The translations under genes and the position numbers were made by a program. From Eustoma russellianum (taxonomy: Eukaryota > Streptophyta > Magnoliopsida > Gentianales > Gentianaceae), in contig AP025055.1 in the NCBI GenBank assembly GCA_036186865.1, forward strand, positions 24,281,783 through 24,345,782: a stretch of 64,000 nucleotides of DNA. Reading direction: 5' to 3'. Positions 1 through 9,749 of this stretch are shown here, piece after piece. Every line of letters begins with the position of its first letter. Positions within the stretch are counted from its first letter, which is position 1. The notes beneath the pieces are model-generated. The model was not told the origin of the DNA, did not search any database, and saw only the letters and a program-made list of their open reading frames with translations.

Positions 1-1874
1 AGGAGGATGTTTTCATGTAAGCATAAGGACAATTGGTTTTACTTTAGTAGGAGATATCCTAACAAAGAGATCAACCATACCATAATTATCCCCACATTTA
101 CCAAAAACAAGAAAGGTCGATTCTCCTTTATCAAGAAAATAGGTCTACCTAAAAGTGAACGTTGGAAGTCAGGCAGTGCGGACAATTCGAGGCCAAGCAA
201 GGAGTTTTGCGATGAAGCCTCTAGACGACTAAATTTGTCACTGGCCGTTGACTGAAAAAAGGTGAACATGTCGGTTTTGATAACTGCCAATATGGATCAC
301 TTATGCGGCCCCCACTTTCGGATTCTTAGTTCAACAGCCTTGAAAGTTGTTCAGGGTAGGTGTCGGACTTTTTGAGTATCTCTGATTTTTGTTGATGTCT
401 TTCAAATATTTTGATCAGTTGTTGAACTTGCAGGAGCCATGGTGTCTGACATAGTGGCCAAACTGAAGAAGATGGCTCCCAAGAAGAGGAAGAGGACTGA
501 TGAAAGGCATTCCTCCTCTGATCAGGTTCGGGCAAGGGCCTTCTCTGAAGTGTCGTCCTTGCCACTTGAAGTTGCACCTCAAGCTGAGGCGCTTCATCTG
601 GGGCTGGTCTTCCAGATCAGCCTATTGAAATTGATCCAGGTATACTCTTTACTGTCCTCTTTAAAGCTATGGATAACTTTATTTTCTTTTGAACAGTACT
701 CACTAACTTTTGGTATGTTGCAGTTGATCCTTCCACTTCTTTCACTCAGGCTAAAGTGCCCCTACATCTGCCCCTGCCAGAAACAAATCCAATCCCAACT
801 TCAGCTGAAGCCCCCCAAGTATCAGAATCCAGATCGGCTGGCTCACATGCTGAAGAGCCTACTCAACAAAAAGATCTAGAAAAGGCCCACAAACTGAAGG
901 GGGATCCTCTCATGGGCATCGACGTTTGAAGAAAACATTGGAATATTATTTTGATGAAACAGCCATGAATCCGAAGCTGGCAAGGCAGTTAAATGGACTC
1001 TTCATTCAGCCCAGAGACTTTAACCATTATAATGACATGAACTGGGACCTGTACTGCCAATTGTATATGACTAACATGGCTATGGTAAGCCTTTTAAATC
1101 TTCTCTGTTTTTCAAAGCTATATGCTTAAAGCTTTGTTTGATTGCTTGTTATGAATATTACAGTATCGAGCCCAAGAATACAACATGTTTAGGAAGACTG
1201 AAGAACTGCAGAAGATGGTGGTTTAGCTGACTAAAAAGAATGCAGTTCTGCAGCAGGCAAATGAAAAATGGGCTGAGGAGGCCAGACCAACGAAGACAAG
1301 GCTGGCAGAACTTGAGGCAGTGGTGGATAATCTGAGGTCAGAAGTGTCTTCCCTTTTTGAAGAGAATTCCAAAATTCGTGAAGAAAAGGAAGAGTCTGAC
1401 AATAAGCTGGCCACTGCCAACTCGCAAGTGGATGAGCTAAAAGAGGTGGTGGCCAATATTTAGCTGGTGTCCACCAAGACTCAAGCTGAACTGGACTTCT
1501 ACCAGAAGGAGCTCGGCACTTGTGAGCAGGAGCTGTCCAATTGCAAAATGCAATTTGAAGATGAGCAGAAGAGTAAAGCCGAACTGGCTCAGCAATTTGA
1601 ACTTTAGGCTGGGAACATAAAGGCAGAAGCAGTTGCAGAGTTCAGGAGGTCGGACTACTTTGCTGATAATCTTCTCAAGCTTCAGAGCTCAGTGATGGTA
1701 ATTGGACAGACTTATGCCATTGACAGCTGCTGAGAGATCTGCCCGGCCTTGGACAAGGAACATCCTCAAATTGTTGAACTTCATAATCCTGAAGCTGAAC
1801 AAATCTTTGAGACTCAATTAGAGCTGTTCAAGAATGGAGCTCATCTTAGACACTTGTCAGCAGATGAAGATTAG
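1..1874 (+). pseudogene. Antisense accessory ORF (gag-like, putative gypsy-type transposon family) of a Tat-lineage element, decayed
   Basis: The N-terminal part (7-255) has the WFYFSRR and KGRFSFIKK...W blocks seen in the plant 'putative gypsy type transposon' domain (Pfam Transposase_28 type). A lysine-rich KKMAPKKRKR stretch follows, then a long charged coiled coil (about 1164-1620) and a C-terminal AEAVAEFRRSDYFA block ending at TAG 1872-1874. Three intron-like gaps with GT...AG borders are visible: 356-433, 640-723 and 1085-1163. The last exon has in-frame stops at 1224, 1461, 1605 and 1731, and exon 3 is frameshifted near 925, so it cannot be translated. The 5' end is off the window. 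Known: Tat/Retand/Grande-type elements carry such an ORF antisense to gag-pol, between pol and the 3' LTR. A gag on the opposite strand at 3230-4105 fits that layout. An independent gene fragment is possible. Confidence 0.6.
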
Positions 1875-2372
1875 AATAGGATTTTCCTTCTTATTCATTT
1901 TCAGTAGTTGTAATAGTTATATTCTTTGAATGAAAATGTCACTTTTTTCCACTTGTGCTTCTCAGCTTGCCTTGTTTTTATTTCCACAATTCTTACAAGT
2001 ATTTGAATTCGCCTTTCGGCTTCAACTCTGCCAAAGACATCAATTAACATACTTGTCTTCTGCTTCTGATTAAAGGAGAATTTTTTTGTTTTGGGCTTTC
2101 TTACCTAAGCAGCAACTTGCCCCCTTTTAATCTTGTAAGTTTTAGAGCCAAGTAACCGTCTTTAATAAAATCGAGCCGAAATACATTGGCTGAGATAAGA
2201 TTATATGGCCAATGTCTCCCTTGTAGCGGCCGAGATGAAATTAGCAACTTTTTGGACTGAATAACTTTTGTAAGATCGATCTGGACCCCAGGATCTGTCT
2301 CGTAACGGCCCATTAAGATTCTCTTAAAGATATAAGGCCGAAGAATGAAACCAATTAGGTTATTTTACCTCA
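1875..2372. other. Non-coding spacer downstream of the antisense ORF
   Basis: No plausible coding frame is seen. It starts with the probable 3' untranslated part of the antisense ORF (a T-rich stretch around 1880-1990) and leads into the 56-bp tandem array. It is probably part of the same Tat-type element. Confidence 0.4.
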
Positions 2373-2836
2373 GCTTTGCCAAGGATTTTGAATAGAGCAA
2401 GTTTGGCATTGTCAGGCACTTGACCTTAGCACTGCCAAGGGTTTTGAATAGAGCAAGTTTGGCACTACCAAGCACTTGGCTTCAGCACTGCCAAGGGTTT
2501 TGAATAGAGCAAGTTTGGTACTGCCAAGCACTTGACCTCAGCACTGCCAAGGGTTTTGAAGAGAGCAAGTTTGGCACTGTCACGCACTTGACCTCAGCAC
2601 TGCCAAGGGTTTTGAATAGAGCAAGTTTGGCACTGCCAAGCACTTGACCTCAGCACTGCCAAGGGTTTTGAATATAGCAAGTTTGGCACTGCCAAGCACT
2701 TGACCTCAGCACTGCCAAGGGTTTCGAATAGAGCAAGTTTGGCACTGCCAAGCACTTGACCTCATCACTGCCAAGGGTTTTGAATAGAGCAAGTGTGGTA
2801 CTGCCAAGCACTTGACCTTAGCACTACCAAGGGTTT
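2373..2836. repeat. 56-bp tandem repeat, about eight copies
   Basis: The landmark GAGCAA recurs at 2395, 2451, 2507, 2563, 2619, (TAGCAA) 2675, 2731 and 2787, exactly 56 bp apart, with a degraded last copy before 2836. Each unit contains TTGGCACTGCCAA, a 5-bp inverted repeat around a 3-nt loop, and a second ACTGCCAAGGG, so the unit is itself partly duplicated. Tat-lineage elements are known for tandem subrepeats in their non-coding 3' regions, which can seed satellites. Here the array sits between the gag remnant and the antisense ORF. Confidence 0.93.
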
Positions 2837-3229
2837 CTTTAAACTGAGTGCTAAAAAGAGGATTTAGCCAAGCCAAGCCAGGAAAAAATCTGAATAAGAT
2901 TGATCCTCAAATAATATAAGACCGAGCTGACATGGACCAGAGATTTGTATAGAATTACTGGAAAATATTTTTGCCCCATTAGCCGAGATAAAGATCTTCA
3001 TATTCCACGAGCTGAGTTGAACCGGTTGAAGAACTTGATTAAGATGATAGGAATTCAAGTCCCATTTGTCGATAAAAAGCATTGCTTAATATAGGGACAA
3101 CTCTTTTGCAAATAGCAAATTTGTAATAAACATTGAATATCAATGTATCTAAAGTACATGAGGATTTTTGGTACACGCTAGAAAGGTGACACATAATTCT
3201 TTTGTGGGCTTATGCTTTTAGGTCAGCCG
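2837..3229. other. Non-coding spacer, Tat element interior
   Basis: No coding frame is supported. It joins the tandem array to the gag remnant. The pol domains expected between gag and the antisense ORF are absent, so a large internal deletion (or a nonautonomous structure) is inferred here. Confidence 0.4.
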
Positions 3230-4105
3230 TATACTTTCGGAGACCCGCAATCTCTGCCTATCCGAATCTGAATCCTCATCTCTTGGCGACCTGTCCTTAT
3301 GTTCAGGCCGGCAACTTTCATCCTGAGAAAGCTGCCCAAAGTTCAACCTATTGTGCAACCTCGACCTCGGATTGTAGAACCGTTGTAAATGGCCGAGTTC
3401 AATCAGATGCCCAATCTCCTGGGTGAACTGCCTGCAATCTACTTTATCATGCCCGATATCATGATGATAAAGGCAGTACAGTTGAGGATTCCTCTTATGG
3501 ATAGGGCCCTGTAAGGGGCTGAGGATCTCTTGCCAGACTCTTCTTCTTCATGTAGGAGAGAATATGAGCATTTGAGGCAAGCAGAGAATTTCTTTCTTTT
3601 CCTCGGCCTCCCAACCGAATCATGACAGAGCGCCTCTCTTGTGGTAAAGCTCTGCCTTTCTGCTGATGACAAGACCTTTTCCAGAACGTCTTGCCTCGGT
3701 CATGAATCCACTATGAAGCCCAGTTTGGTATTCTGGCCTAGTTGGAAAGTATTCCTGAAGTTTTTTTTTTGAAGGAGAGTTACTGGGATGGAACCCGCTA
3801 GGTCCTGCCATGACTTTTCCCTTCATCTCTTTCACCACAGCCTGGAATATACAAGGATTCTGAGCCACATAGCGAATGTCCCATATATGCTCCTCATAGG
3901 TGAAGGCAGCAGCAAGAGCAGAAGACTCTGCTAGTCCGGGGAACACTGTTCCATTTATAACTGAGGAAATATTCGATATCTCCTGGGGGGTCATAGGTCG
4001 CTTGGACCCTTTTCCTTCTTGTTTATTCAATTCTTTGGATGATGGTTTTGTAGGCTATTTGCCAAGAAGGCCTTTGAAAGGCTATTTTTAAGGAATACAG
4101 AGGTT
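3230..4105 (-). pseudogene. Ty3/gypsy gag remnant (Tat-like)
   Basis: On the minus strand the frame reading through 3478-3372 gives YCLYHHDIGHDKVDC followed by an EIGHLIELGHLQRF block. This is the Cys/His pattern plus (E)IexLIxxGxLxxF typical of plant gypsy gag C-termini. Upstream, 4030-3620 is open for 136 codons, starting MNKQEGKGSKRPMTPQEIS. Further gag-like charged sequence (SPRDEDSDSDRQR) follows to about 3250. Frames change at about 3620-3660, so the gene is frameshifted. It lies directly downstream of the LTR ending at 4128, as gag should. Protease, reverse transcriptase and integrase were not found. Confidence 0.65.
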
Positions 4106-4127
4106 CAGCCCTCTTTCTAGTGCAAAA

Positions 4128-5026
4128 TGATGAGGCCGAGATCCTCACCGGGTGGATCAGAGATGATCCTTGTGGTTTGTCGTTTGCTTTCCGTCTAAAT
4201 CCGTCAATGGAACCTGAGAATAAAGAGAAATGTTAGAGGCCTAGGGTGCTATCCTAGGAAAACCCTCCGACGCTCAAGTCAGTTATGGGTGTTTCAGTAG
4301 GCAGTTTATACTGGAATACATGTTTAGAATGAACCTGGGTCAATATCTCGTTGAGAGTAAGGCTGGTTAGAGGTCAGCCAAGATGGTGTTTTTTTGGAAT
4401 ATCTCTCACTGAAAGATCTCCAAAAATTGTAGTTGAAGTTCTACAATTGGATCCCTTTCTTTGTATTCACTGTCTTGCTTTTATTGTTCTCCTCCGTCCT
4501 CTGTCTCTGACGGCAGAGGGGACGTTTTCTTGTGCAGAGGGGGCTATGTCATTATAGGTCTGCTGATGGGACCAGTAGGTCTGCTGATGAGACCAGTAGG
4601 TCTGCTGATGGGACCTTGACATGTGTAGGTTGAAAAGTCTGATGTGCACCCCTTCTTTATACTGTACACCTGCTAGGTGATTCGACACTCAATAAAGCTG
4701 AGTTGCACTTGACCCCTGGCAAGGGTTTGCCGAGGTGCAAAGATGAATCTGGAGTCCTGCTCTGATCTGGCTGAAGTGTTTTTAGAGTGCGCATCTTTTA
4801 GGTAGATGTTGAGGTTGGAGCCCGAGGCTGAGGCGAAACCCTTGGCGTATTGCTTGCAGTTCCCAATAAGGAGTGGATGCTTTGGTAAATCAATGCCTTG
4901 CTGAGCTGAAGTGTAATATGGCAGAACAGAGGTGCAATTCTGTTGAGCTGCAGGAGTTGGTCGTCCCAATCATGAATTTGTCGTTGACTGTTTGTTGACT
5001 AACAGATGGATATTTTTGGCTTATCA
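4128..5026 (-). mobile_element. 5' LTR of the minus-strand Tat-like gypsy element
   Basis: On the plus strand it starts TGATGAGGCC and ends GGCTTATCA, so in element orientation it runs TGATAAGCC...GGCCTCATCA. Its first 250 bp clearly match, in reverse complement, the end of the solo LTR at 34649-35747 (shared CTCACCGGGTGGATCAGA, CCCTCCGACGCTCAAGTCAG). The far end shares the GTTGACTGTTTG motif. Element sequence after the LTR (4127 downward) reads TTTTGCACTAGAAAGAGGGC, which may be a decayed primer-binding site of the TTTGGCGCTAGAA type. A three-copy GGTCTGCTGATG repeat lies at 4557-4613. The outer LTR is off the window, so no target duplication can be tested. Confidence 0.7.
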
Positions 5027-5480
5027 ATTGGTACCTTTATGCAGATTTTGAATATCAACTTTAAGTTTGCCAAATTTTGTATTTAATGATTTAACGTTTA
5101 TGGAAATGATTTTGTCTATTTGATGGCCTTTTATTCTGATGTGACTTATATTCATTTTGGCTAAATGTTTTCTTACGATATACATGTTTCTTGTTTTTGA
5201 TGTTTCAAAAGAAGGAGAAATGTTTGATAAAGGTTTTATGATGTAATTTTGATGTTGATGTTTTAATTTAGGGGAGAACTCTTTCTATGTTTTGGAAAAC
5301 TTCAGTTTGGGAAAACTTTGAGTTTTGGGGCTAGTTTTCCTAAGTTGACTATGATTGAGTATTATGAGAAGCATAAACTCAGAGGAAGTTTTACAACTAT
5401 GAGAGAATTTTGACACATCGGTGAGAATTTTCAAAATGATACTTAAAAGTTTACCAATAGAATATTTACTTGAAATCATC
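5027..5480 (+). other. 3' non-coding remnant of a copia element
   Basis: AT-rich, no protein motif. It runs into a polypurine tract and an LTR, so it is read as the 3' untranslated part of the copia element whose LTR is at 5494-6932. The body of that element is missing or off the left edge, possibly displaced by the Tat element. Confidence 0.4.
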
Positions 5481-5493
5481 AAAAAGGGGAGGT
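5481..5493 (+). other. Polypurine tract
   Basis: AAAAAGGGGAGG immediately precedes the LTR start TGTTGGG at 5494. A purine run in this place primes plus-strand DNA synthesis in LTR retrotransposons, so the following LTR is a 3' LTR. Confidence 0.65.
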
Positions 5494-6932
5494 TGTTGGG
5501 TTGTAAGTATGTTTTGATGATTTTGTATGAACTAAATGTGCAGCAGATTTCAAACAATTTGCAAAACAAAAAGTCAAATTTTCAGGATAGTCATAACATA
5601 ACTTAGAACTGTCTTGACCGAATATTCAGTAAGCTTCTAGACATACGAGCCTAAACTCAAAATTTCTTGTCTGAATATTTGGTAAAATCAAACAATACTT
5701 TCTGTTAAGGTGACCAAACTCACCAATGAACGTAGTTTTTTTGCATTCAGTAACTCACGAGACATAACTAAGATTAGAGAGGCCAAACATTTGGTCTGTA
5801 TGTTTTAGAACTCAAAATGAGTCAAAGGATTGAGGTCAAAGTCTGAACGAACCCAACACCAAACTCAAAAGTATGAGTTTGCCTAAAGGAAACATCAAAC
5901 TTTGGCGTTGAGTTCGGTGAGTTAAACAAAGAGTTCCATGCAATGGGACCAAACAAGAGTTGAGTTTAGTGGGAGTGACTGAACCTTTGGTTGTGGGTTT
6001 GTTATCCCAAAATATAGCTGTTACAACATAATTTTTGAATTACAAAAGGTTGTATCTCTCTCATATCTACTTCAAATTAATTGATCATTTATTGCCAACT
6101 TCTTTAATGTTATTTTTAGTGCTTTTACATGTACTACAAGCATCTAAGTGGTAAATCTTTATGAATAATGAAGAAATAGTTGTTGGACAAAAGTTTGAAT
6201 TGTTGAAGAGAAATTAATGAAGCAAGAGAAATGTGTAAGGCTGGAAGACAAAATTGAAGAACTCTATATAAATAAGAATCTTTGAAGAGGCAATCATACA
6301 CTTCCAACTTCTTCAGGCTCCGTTCTCCGTTCATCACAAAAGCTATCAAGTGTAAAGGGGCTTAAACCTCATTAAGCTCTTATTACTTGCGTTTAAATTG
6401 TTTTATTATATTGAAGTCTAACATAAGAGGAACTAGACATATTTGAATTTTTTGCTAGTGATTTAGATTTGATTTAAAAGTTTAACTCTACTTCTTCTTC
6501 CAAAACATATTTGGTGAATGTTCTTAGATATAACTCTATCGAAGTTGTGAAGAAGCAAGCAGAAAAAATCTAAGGCTCTTGCCTATAGTAATGGTAGGAG
6601 TTGTTACTGCACAATGTGTGATAACAATATTTTTGTAGGAGTCCTTGTAGCACAAATTGTTGTAGCAATTGTTGTAATATGAGCTAATTGTCCTCCTTGA
6701 TACATTTTATATAGTTGTTGTGAAAATCAGTTTTGAAAACAAAGTTGTAGTGAAGTAGAATTAAGGAGATTTAAACTACTATAAATTGTTTGTATCGATT
6801 CACTATCTCTCATCTCATTTCTTCTTATTTTGATGAGTATTTTGAGTTAGAGTGTGCTAAAAATAGAAAAATCGAAAAATTGCTAACACTCTTATTCAAG
6901 CCTTCTCTAAAGTGTTTTTAACTGACCTAACA
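5494..6932 (+). mobile_element. 3' LTR of a truncated copia-type element (1439 bp)
   Basis: Starts TGTTGGGTTG and ends GACCTAACA, with near-inverted termini (TGTTGG / CCTAACA). A promoter-like CTATATAAATA lies at 6264-6274. A polypurine tract precedes it and no primer-binding site follows, so it is a 3' LTR. Flanking 5-mers (GAGGT, GACCC) do not match, as expected if the 5' half of the element is gone. No coding potential. Confidence 0.65.
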
Positions 6933-7258
6933 GACCCTTGAATGCTATGCACAAAATGTAATACGAGTAAGTATCACTAACATAATCATAACATATATAC
7001 ATATATAGACACAAATAATTTTTACATATACGAATAGCTTAATTAAATATGAGATCAATTTAATAAGACTGAACCTGAGAGGACTATTTCAAGTTGGAAG
7101 CATCGACAAATTTGACCAAGCCTTGCCACAAGATTCGAAGCCAAAAACTATCGATCAATACTTCTGCTGATATGGCACATTGTCCTCTTCGCTACTTACA
7201 ACAGGCACAAGTTCGACGTTCAAAAGCATGTAATTGGTCCATGCTGGCTATGGTTATC
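6933..7258. other. Intergenic DNA upstream of the SAUR gene
   Basis: Apparently unique sequence without coding frames. It should contain the SAUR promoter. TGTCCT at about 7171 fits the loose TGTCNN auxin-response-factor half site, but such a 6-mer is expected by chance. Confidence 0.4.
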
Positions 7259-7266
7259 CTATAAAC
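7259..7266 (+). promoter_or_regulatory. TATA-like box of the SAUR gene
   Basis: CTATAAAC lies about 55 bp before the ATG at 7319. This spacing allows a start site about 30 bp downstream and a short 5' leader, usual for SAUR genes. CATGCATAG follows at once. This is position and sequence evidence only. Confidence 0.4.
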
Positions 7267-7318
7267 ATGCATAGTCAAGGAGAAAACACACACAAAACAG
7301 AGACAAAAATCATTGGAA

Positions 7319-7591
7319 ATGACGGAATGGGAGAGAAGCAGTTGTTCTTGTTCTCCTGTTAATGCAAGGTTGTACAGGAAAGGCCGTGTTCCGGTTCTTG
7401 TTGGGGACGATGAAGAGGACAAGGAGAGATTACACATCCCTATAAGAATTATCAATCATCCGGTTCTTGTATCTTTGCTTGATCAATCTGTGCAGCATTT
7501 TGGCAGCCACAACGAAGAGGGTCTACTCAGAATTTCCTGCCAAGTGGAAAGCTTCAAGGAAATTCTTCGCACAATTTCCACTGGGAAGTGA
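7319..7591 (+). CDS. SAUR family (small auxin-up RNA) protein
   Basis: An intronless 90-residue protein. From residue 22 on it follows the SAUR core (Pfam Auxin_inducible): KGRVPVLVGDDEEDKERLHIPIRIINHP (residues about 22-49), then LLDQSVQHFG, GLLRISC and a C-terminal VESFKEIL. The IPIRxINHPxxxxLL and FG...G.L.I.C positions are the family's diagnostic ones, and the length is normal for SAURs (about 90-110). I chose ATG 7319; an in-frame TTG lies two codons upstream. SAURs are short-lived, auxin-induced; many inhibit PP2C.D phosphatases to activate plasma-membrane H+-ATPase and drive cell expansion. The acidic DDEEDKE insert differs from the usual basic stretch. No stop or frameshift is visible. 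It is the only intact-looking host gene in the window, isolated between retroelements; SAURs usually cluster. Confidence 0.85.
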   Translation: MTEWERSSCSCSPVNARLYRKGRVPVLVGDDEEDKERLHIPIRIINHPVLVSLLDQSVQHFGSHNEEGLLRISCQVESFKEILRTISTGK

Positions 7592-9749
7592 GAAATTGTT
7601 TGCTTCTGCTAATTGACTACTAGTTTTTGATGTATCTTGGGCTTATGATGTCGTAGATTGTTTGTGCTTATGGTATCGTAGCCTATATGCGGATTAGTGG
7701 ATTCTTTCCTTTGTTGTGTTCGATATACTGCTGAGACATCTCCTTATATGATTAGTTTTCATGTGCTTATGATATCGTAGACTGTATCACATAACTAATT
7801 CCTGTAATCCTGCACCACATCACCACCACAACAACATTGACTATTGTCTTAGAGGCTCCTGTCTATGGTAGTATAGAGTGTCGGATGTACGCAACAATAC
7901 CTATACGTTAGAAACACAGAGAGGCTGTTACCCGATGACCCGTAATGAAAATTGCGTCAAACTATGTCGATCAACTGATACTTCACAATATAAGAAGCGC
8001 AATCAATTTAGTGATTCATTTTGTTTTATTCTATCATATTCCAAAGTTTAAGAAAAGTATGTCATTGACTCTATTAGAAATGGAAATCTTGCACCACAAC
8101 ACCACATAGTACCAAATCCAGAATGCACTTAGTATTCAAAACCCATTCACAATCATATGTCGTCCCAATTCATAAAAACACATGTTGTATCCATCTTAGA
8201 TGTATCATTGAAGACCTCATATCGCTTCCTTTTGGAGTTTACAATGTATGATCGATTGATGTCACTGATCTTTGATTGAAAAGATTTCTCATAGTCATCA
8301 TATTACACACTAAAGATTTAACTGTATTAAACTTCTTATAAGTCCTGCATTCGTCTAGTGAAGATCGAACCCTCCTACCTTTAATCAACTTAAGACACTT
8401 TAATGCGTCATACTTTTTCTGTTCCACCGTTATAATGCCGGCATTTGATGACAACATTGTGTACTCGCTTCCATCAACTTGATCATTGATTAGTTTTAAT
8501 CAATATCTCAACAAGAGGCATTACACTAATATATATCAATTATTCTATGAGACAATGAGTAATTGAAAAATATTGAAGTTCATAACGCATTTCTCACAAG
8601 CTACTTGAAATTGCTCTCTATCTCCTTTTTATTCTCCCAGGCATCCTTATTCCATAGAATTCTTTTCCAAAAGAAGCATCTTCTCATATGTATGGCCTTT
8701 CGGCCATATACAAATTTATTCATTCGTCCATATTATCCAATCCAATCAAACAATTCGTTATTCCTGTCAGACATGGATATGTACATTGAAACTTGGGTTT
8801 ACATGCGGTGAGACCTATATCCACTCAAAACCTTAAGGCGACGGGTGGTGGTACTTCATCCTCATACAACCCATGTGGCTTGATATACACATGCGCCTTG
8901 GAAGCCGTCCTCAATCACAAACCACAAGACAAGCATGGACATCTGGATTTTGGGTGAGAAAAGACAATAAATGGCTAACCATAGATGCGAGTCACAATTG
9001 AAAATGGCATGATACCATGTTGAAACTTAGGATTACATGAGGTGATGCTCATATACATTCAAAACATTAAGGTAATGGCTGGTGGTACATCATCCTCATA
9101 TGATCCATGTATTTTATCTTAAAGTGTCCGATATAGAATAATTTTCTCAACAATGTCACACTTGGGCCAATCAACCTCTCTTAACTAAAATGCTAGGTTT
9201 GCACTTGTCACTTTCAGCGTCTATTCTCTTCGATTCTGTCACTATTGGTATTCACATGTACTGAAACGTTGGTTTCCCGAAATATTTTTTTTTTGTTGGT
9301 TTGCAATTTGTTTCCCAAATATAAATCAAGCAACTTTGAAACTTTACATTCATCTCGAGAAGGAATTAATCCTCTACCTAGTTGTTTAATCAACACTAAT
9401 CTCGCAAATAATACTCGATTTCGTAAACAGTTTGGAATCAGAATAAGAAATATCATAACTTCAATTTCATACCCTGCACTTCACAAACTAAATATATATT
9501 AATTTGTCGACTTTTTACGCAAGGATTGATTATAAAAATTATTCGTTTTTTTTTTCAAATTTACACAAAAATACCAAATAGAGGAGAAATCACAATTTGG
9601 TATTTCCTGCTATTTTTAATGGCATCCAGATAGTGCCGCCGTTTGTGGATTGATATTTCCTCTCAACCCACCCACTAGTCCATATTTCACAACATCCACG
9701 TCGGTTATTCTTTTTATCTTCTCACTCCTCTTCACATTTCGCCACCCCT
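7592..9749. other. Unassigned intergenic DNA
   Basis: No recognisable gene. Three short repeats of a CTTATGRTRTCGTAG motif lie near 7642, 7668 and 7758. A diverged direct repeat is listed separately (8786-9115). A 72-codon minus-strand frame at 8239-8457 resembles nothing I know. Confidence 0.4.
8786..9115. repeat. Diverged direct repeat, two copies 234 bp apart
   Basis: Copy 1 (8786-8880) and copy 2 (9020-9115) share TTGAAACTT, then TTACATG.GGTGA, TATAC/TATCCA.TCAAAAC, TTAAGG, GGTGGTAC and TCATCCTCATA in the same order. By eye they are about 80 percent identical. It looks like an old dispersed repeat or the ends of a decayed element. Confidence 0.6.

Noticed and set aside
2373..2836. Possible CRISPR-like or regulatory array
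   Set aside because: Units are contiguous with no unique spacers, in a plant retroelement; an ordinary tandem repeat.
7192..7455. 87-codon frame antisense to the SAUR gene
   Set aside because: Shadow of the SAUR coding sequence; no domain.
8239..8457. 72-codon minus-strand frame
   Set aside because: No recognisable family, no neighbouring coding islands, weak ORF length.
9745..9749. CCCCT just before the G1 LTR, identical to the TSD at 12645 and 26997
   Set aside because: G1 has no second LTR in the window, and the pairing 12645/26997 is supported by LTR ends and the protease frame. The extra CCCCT is taken as chance.
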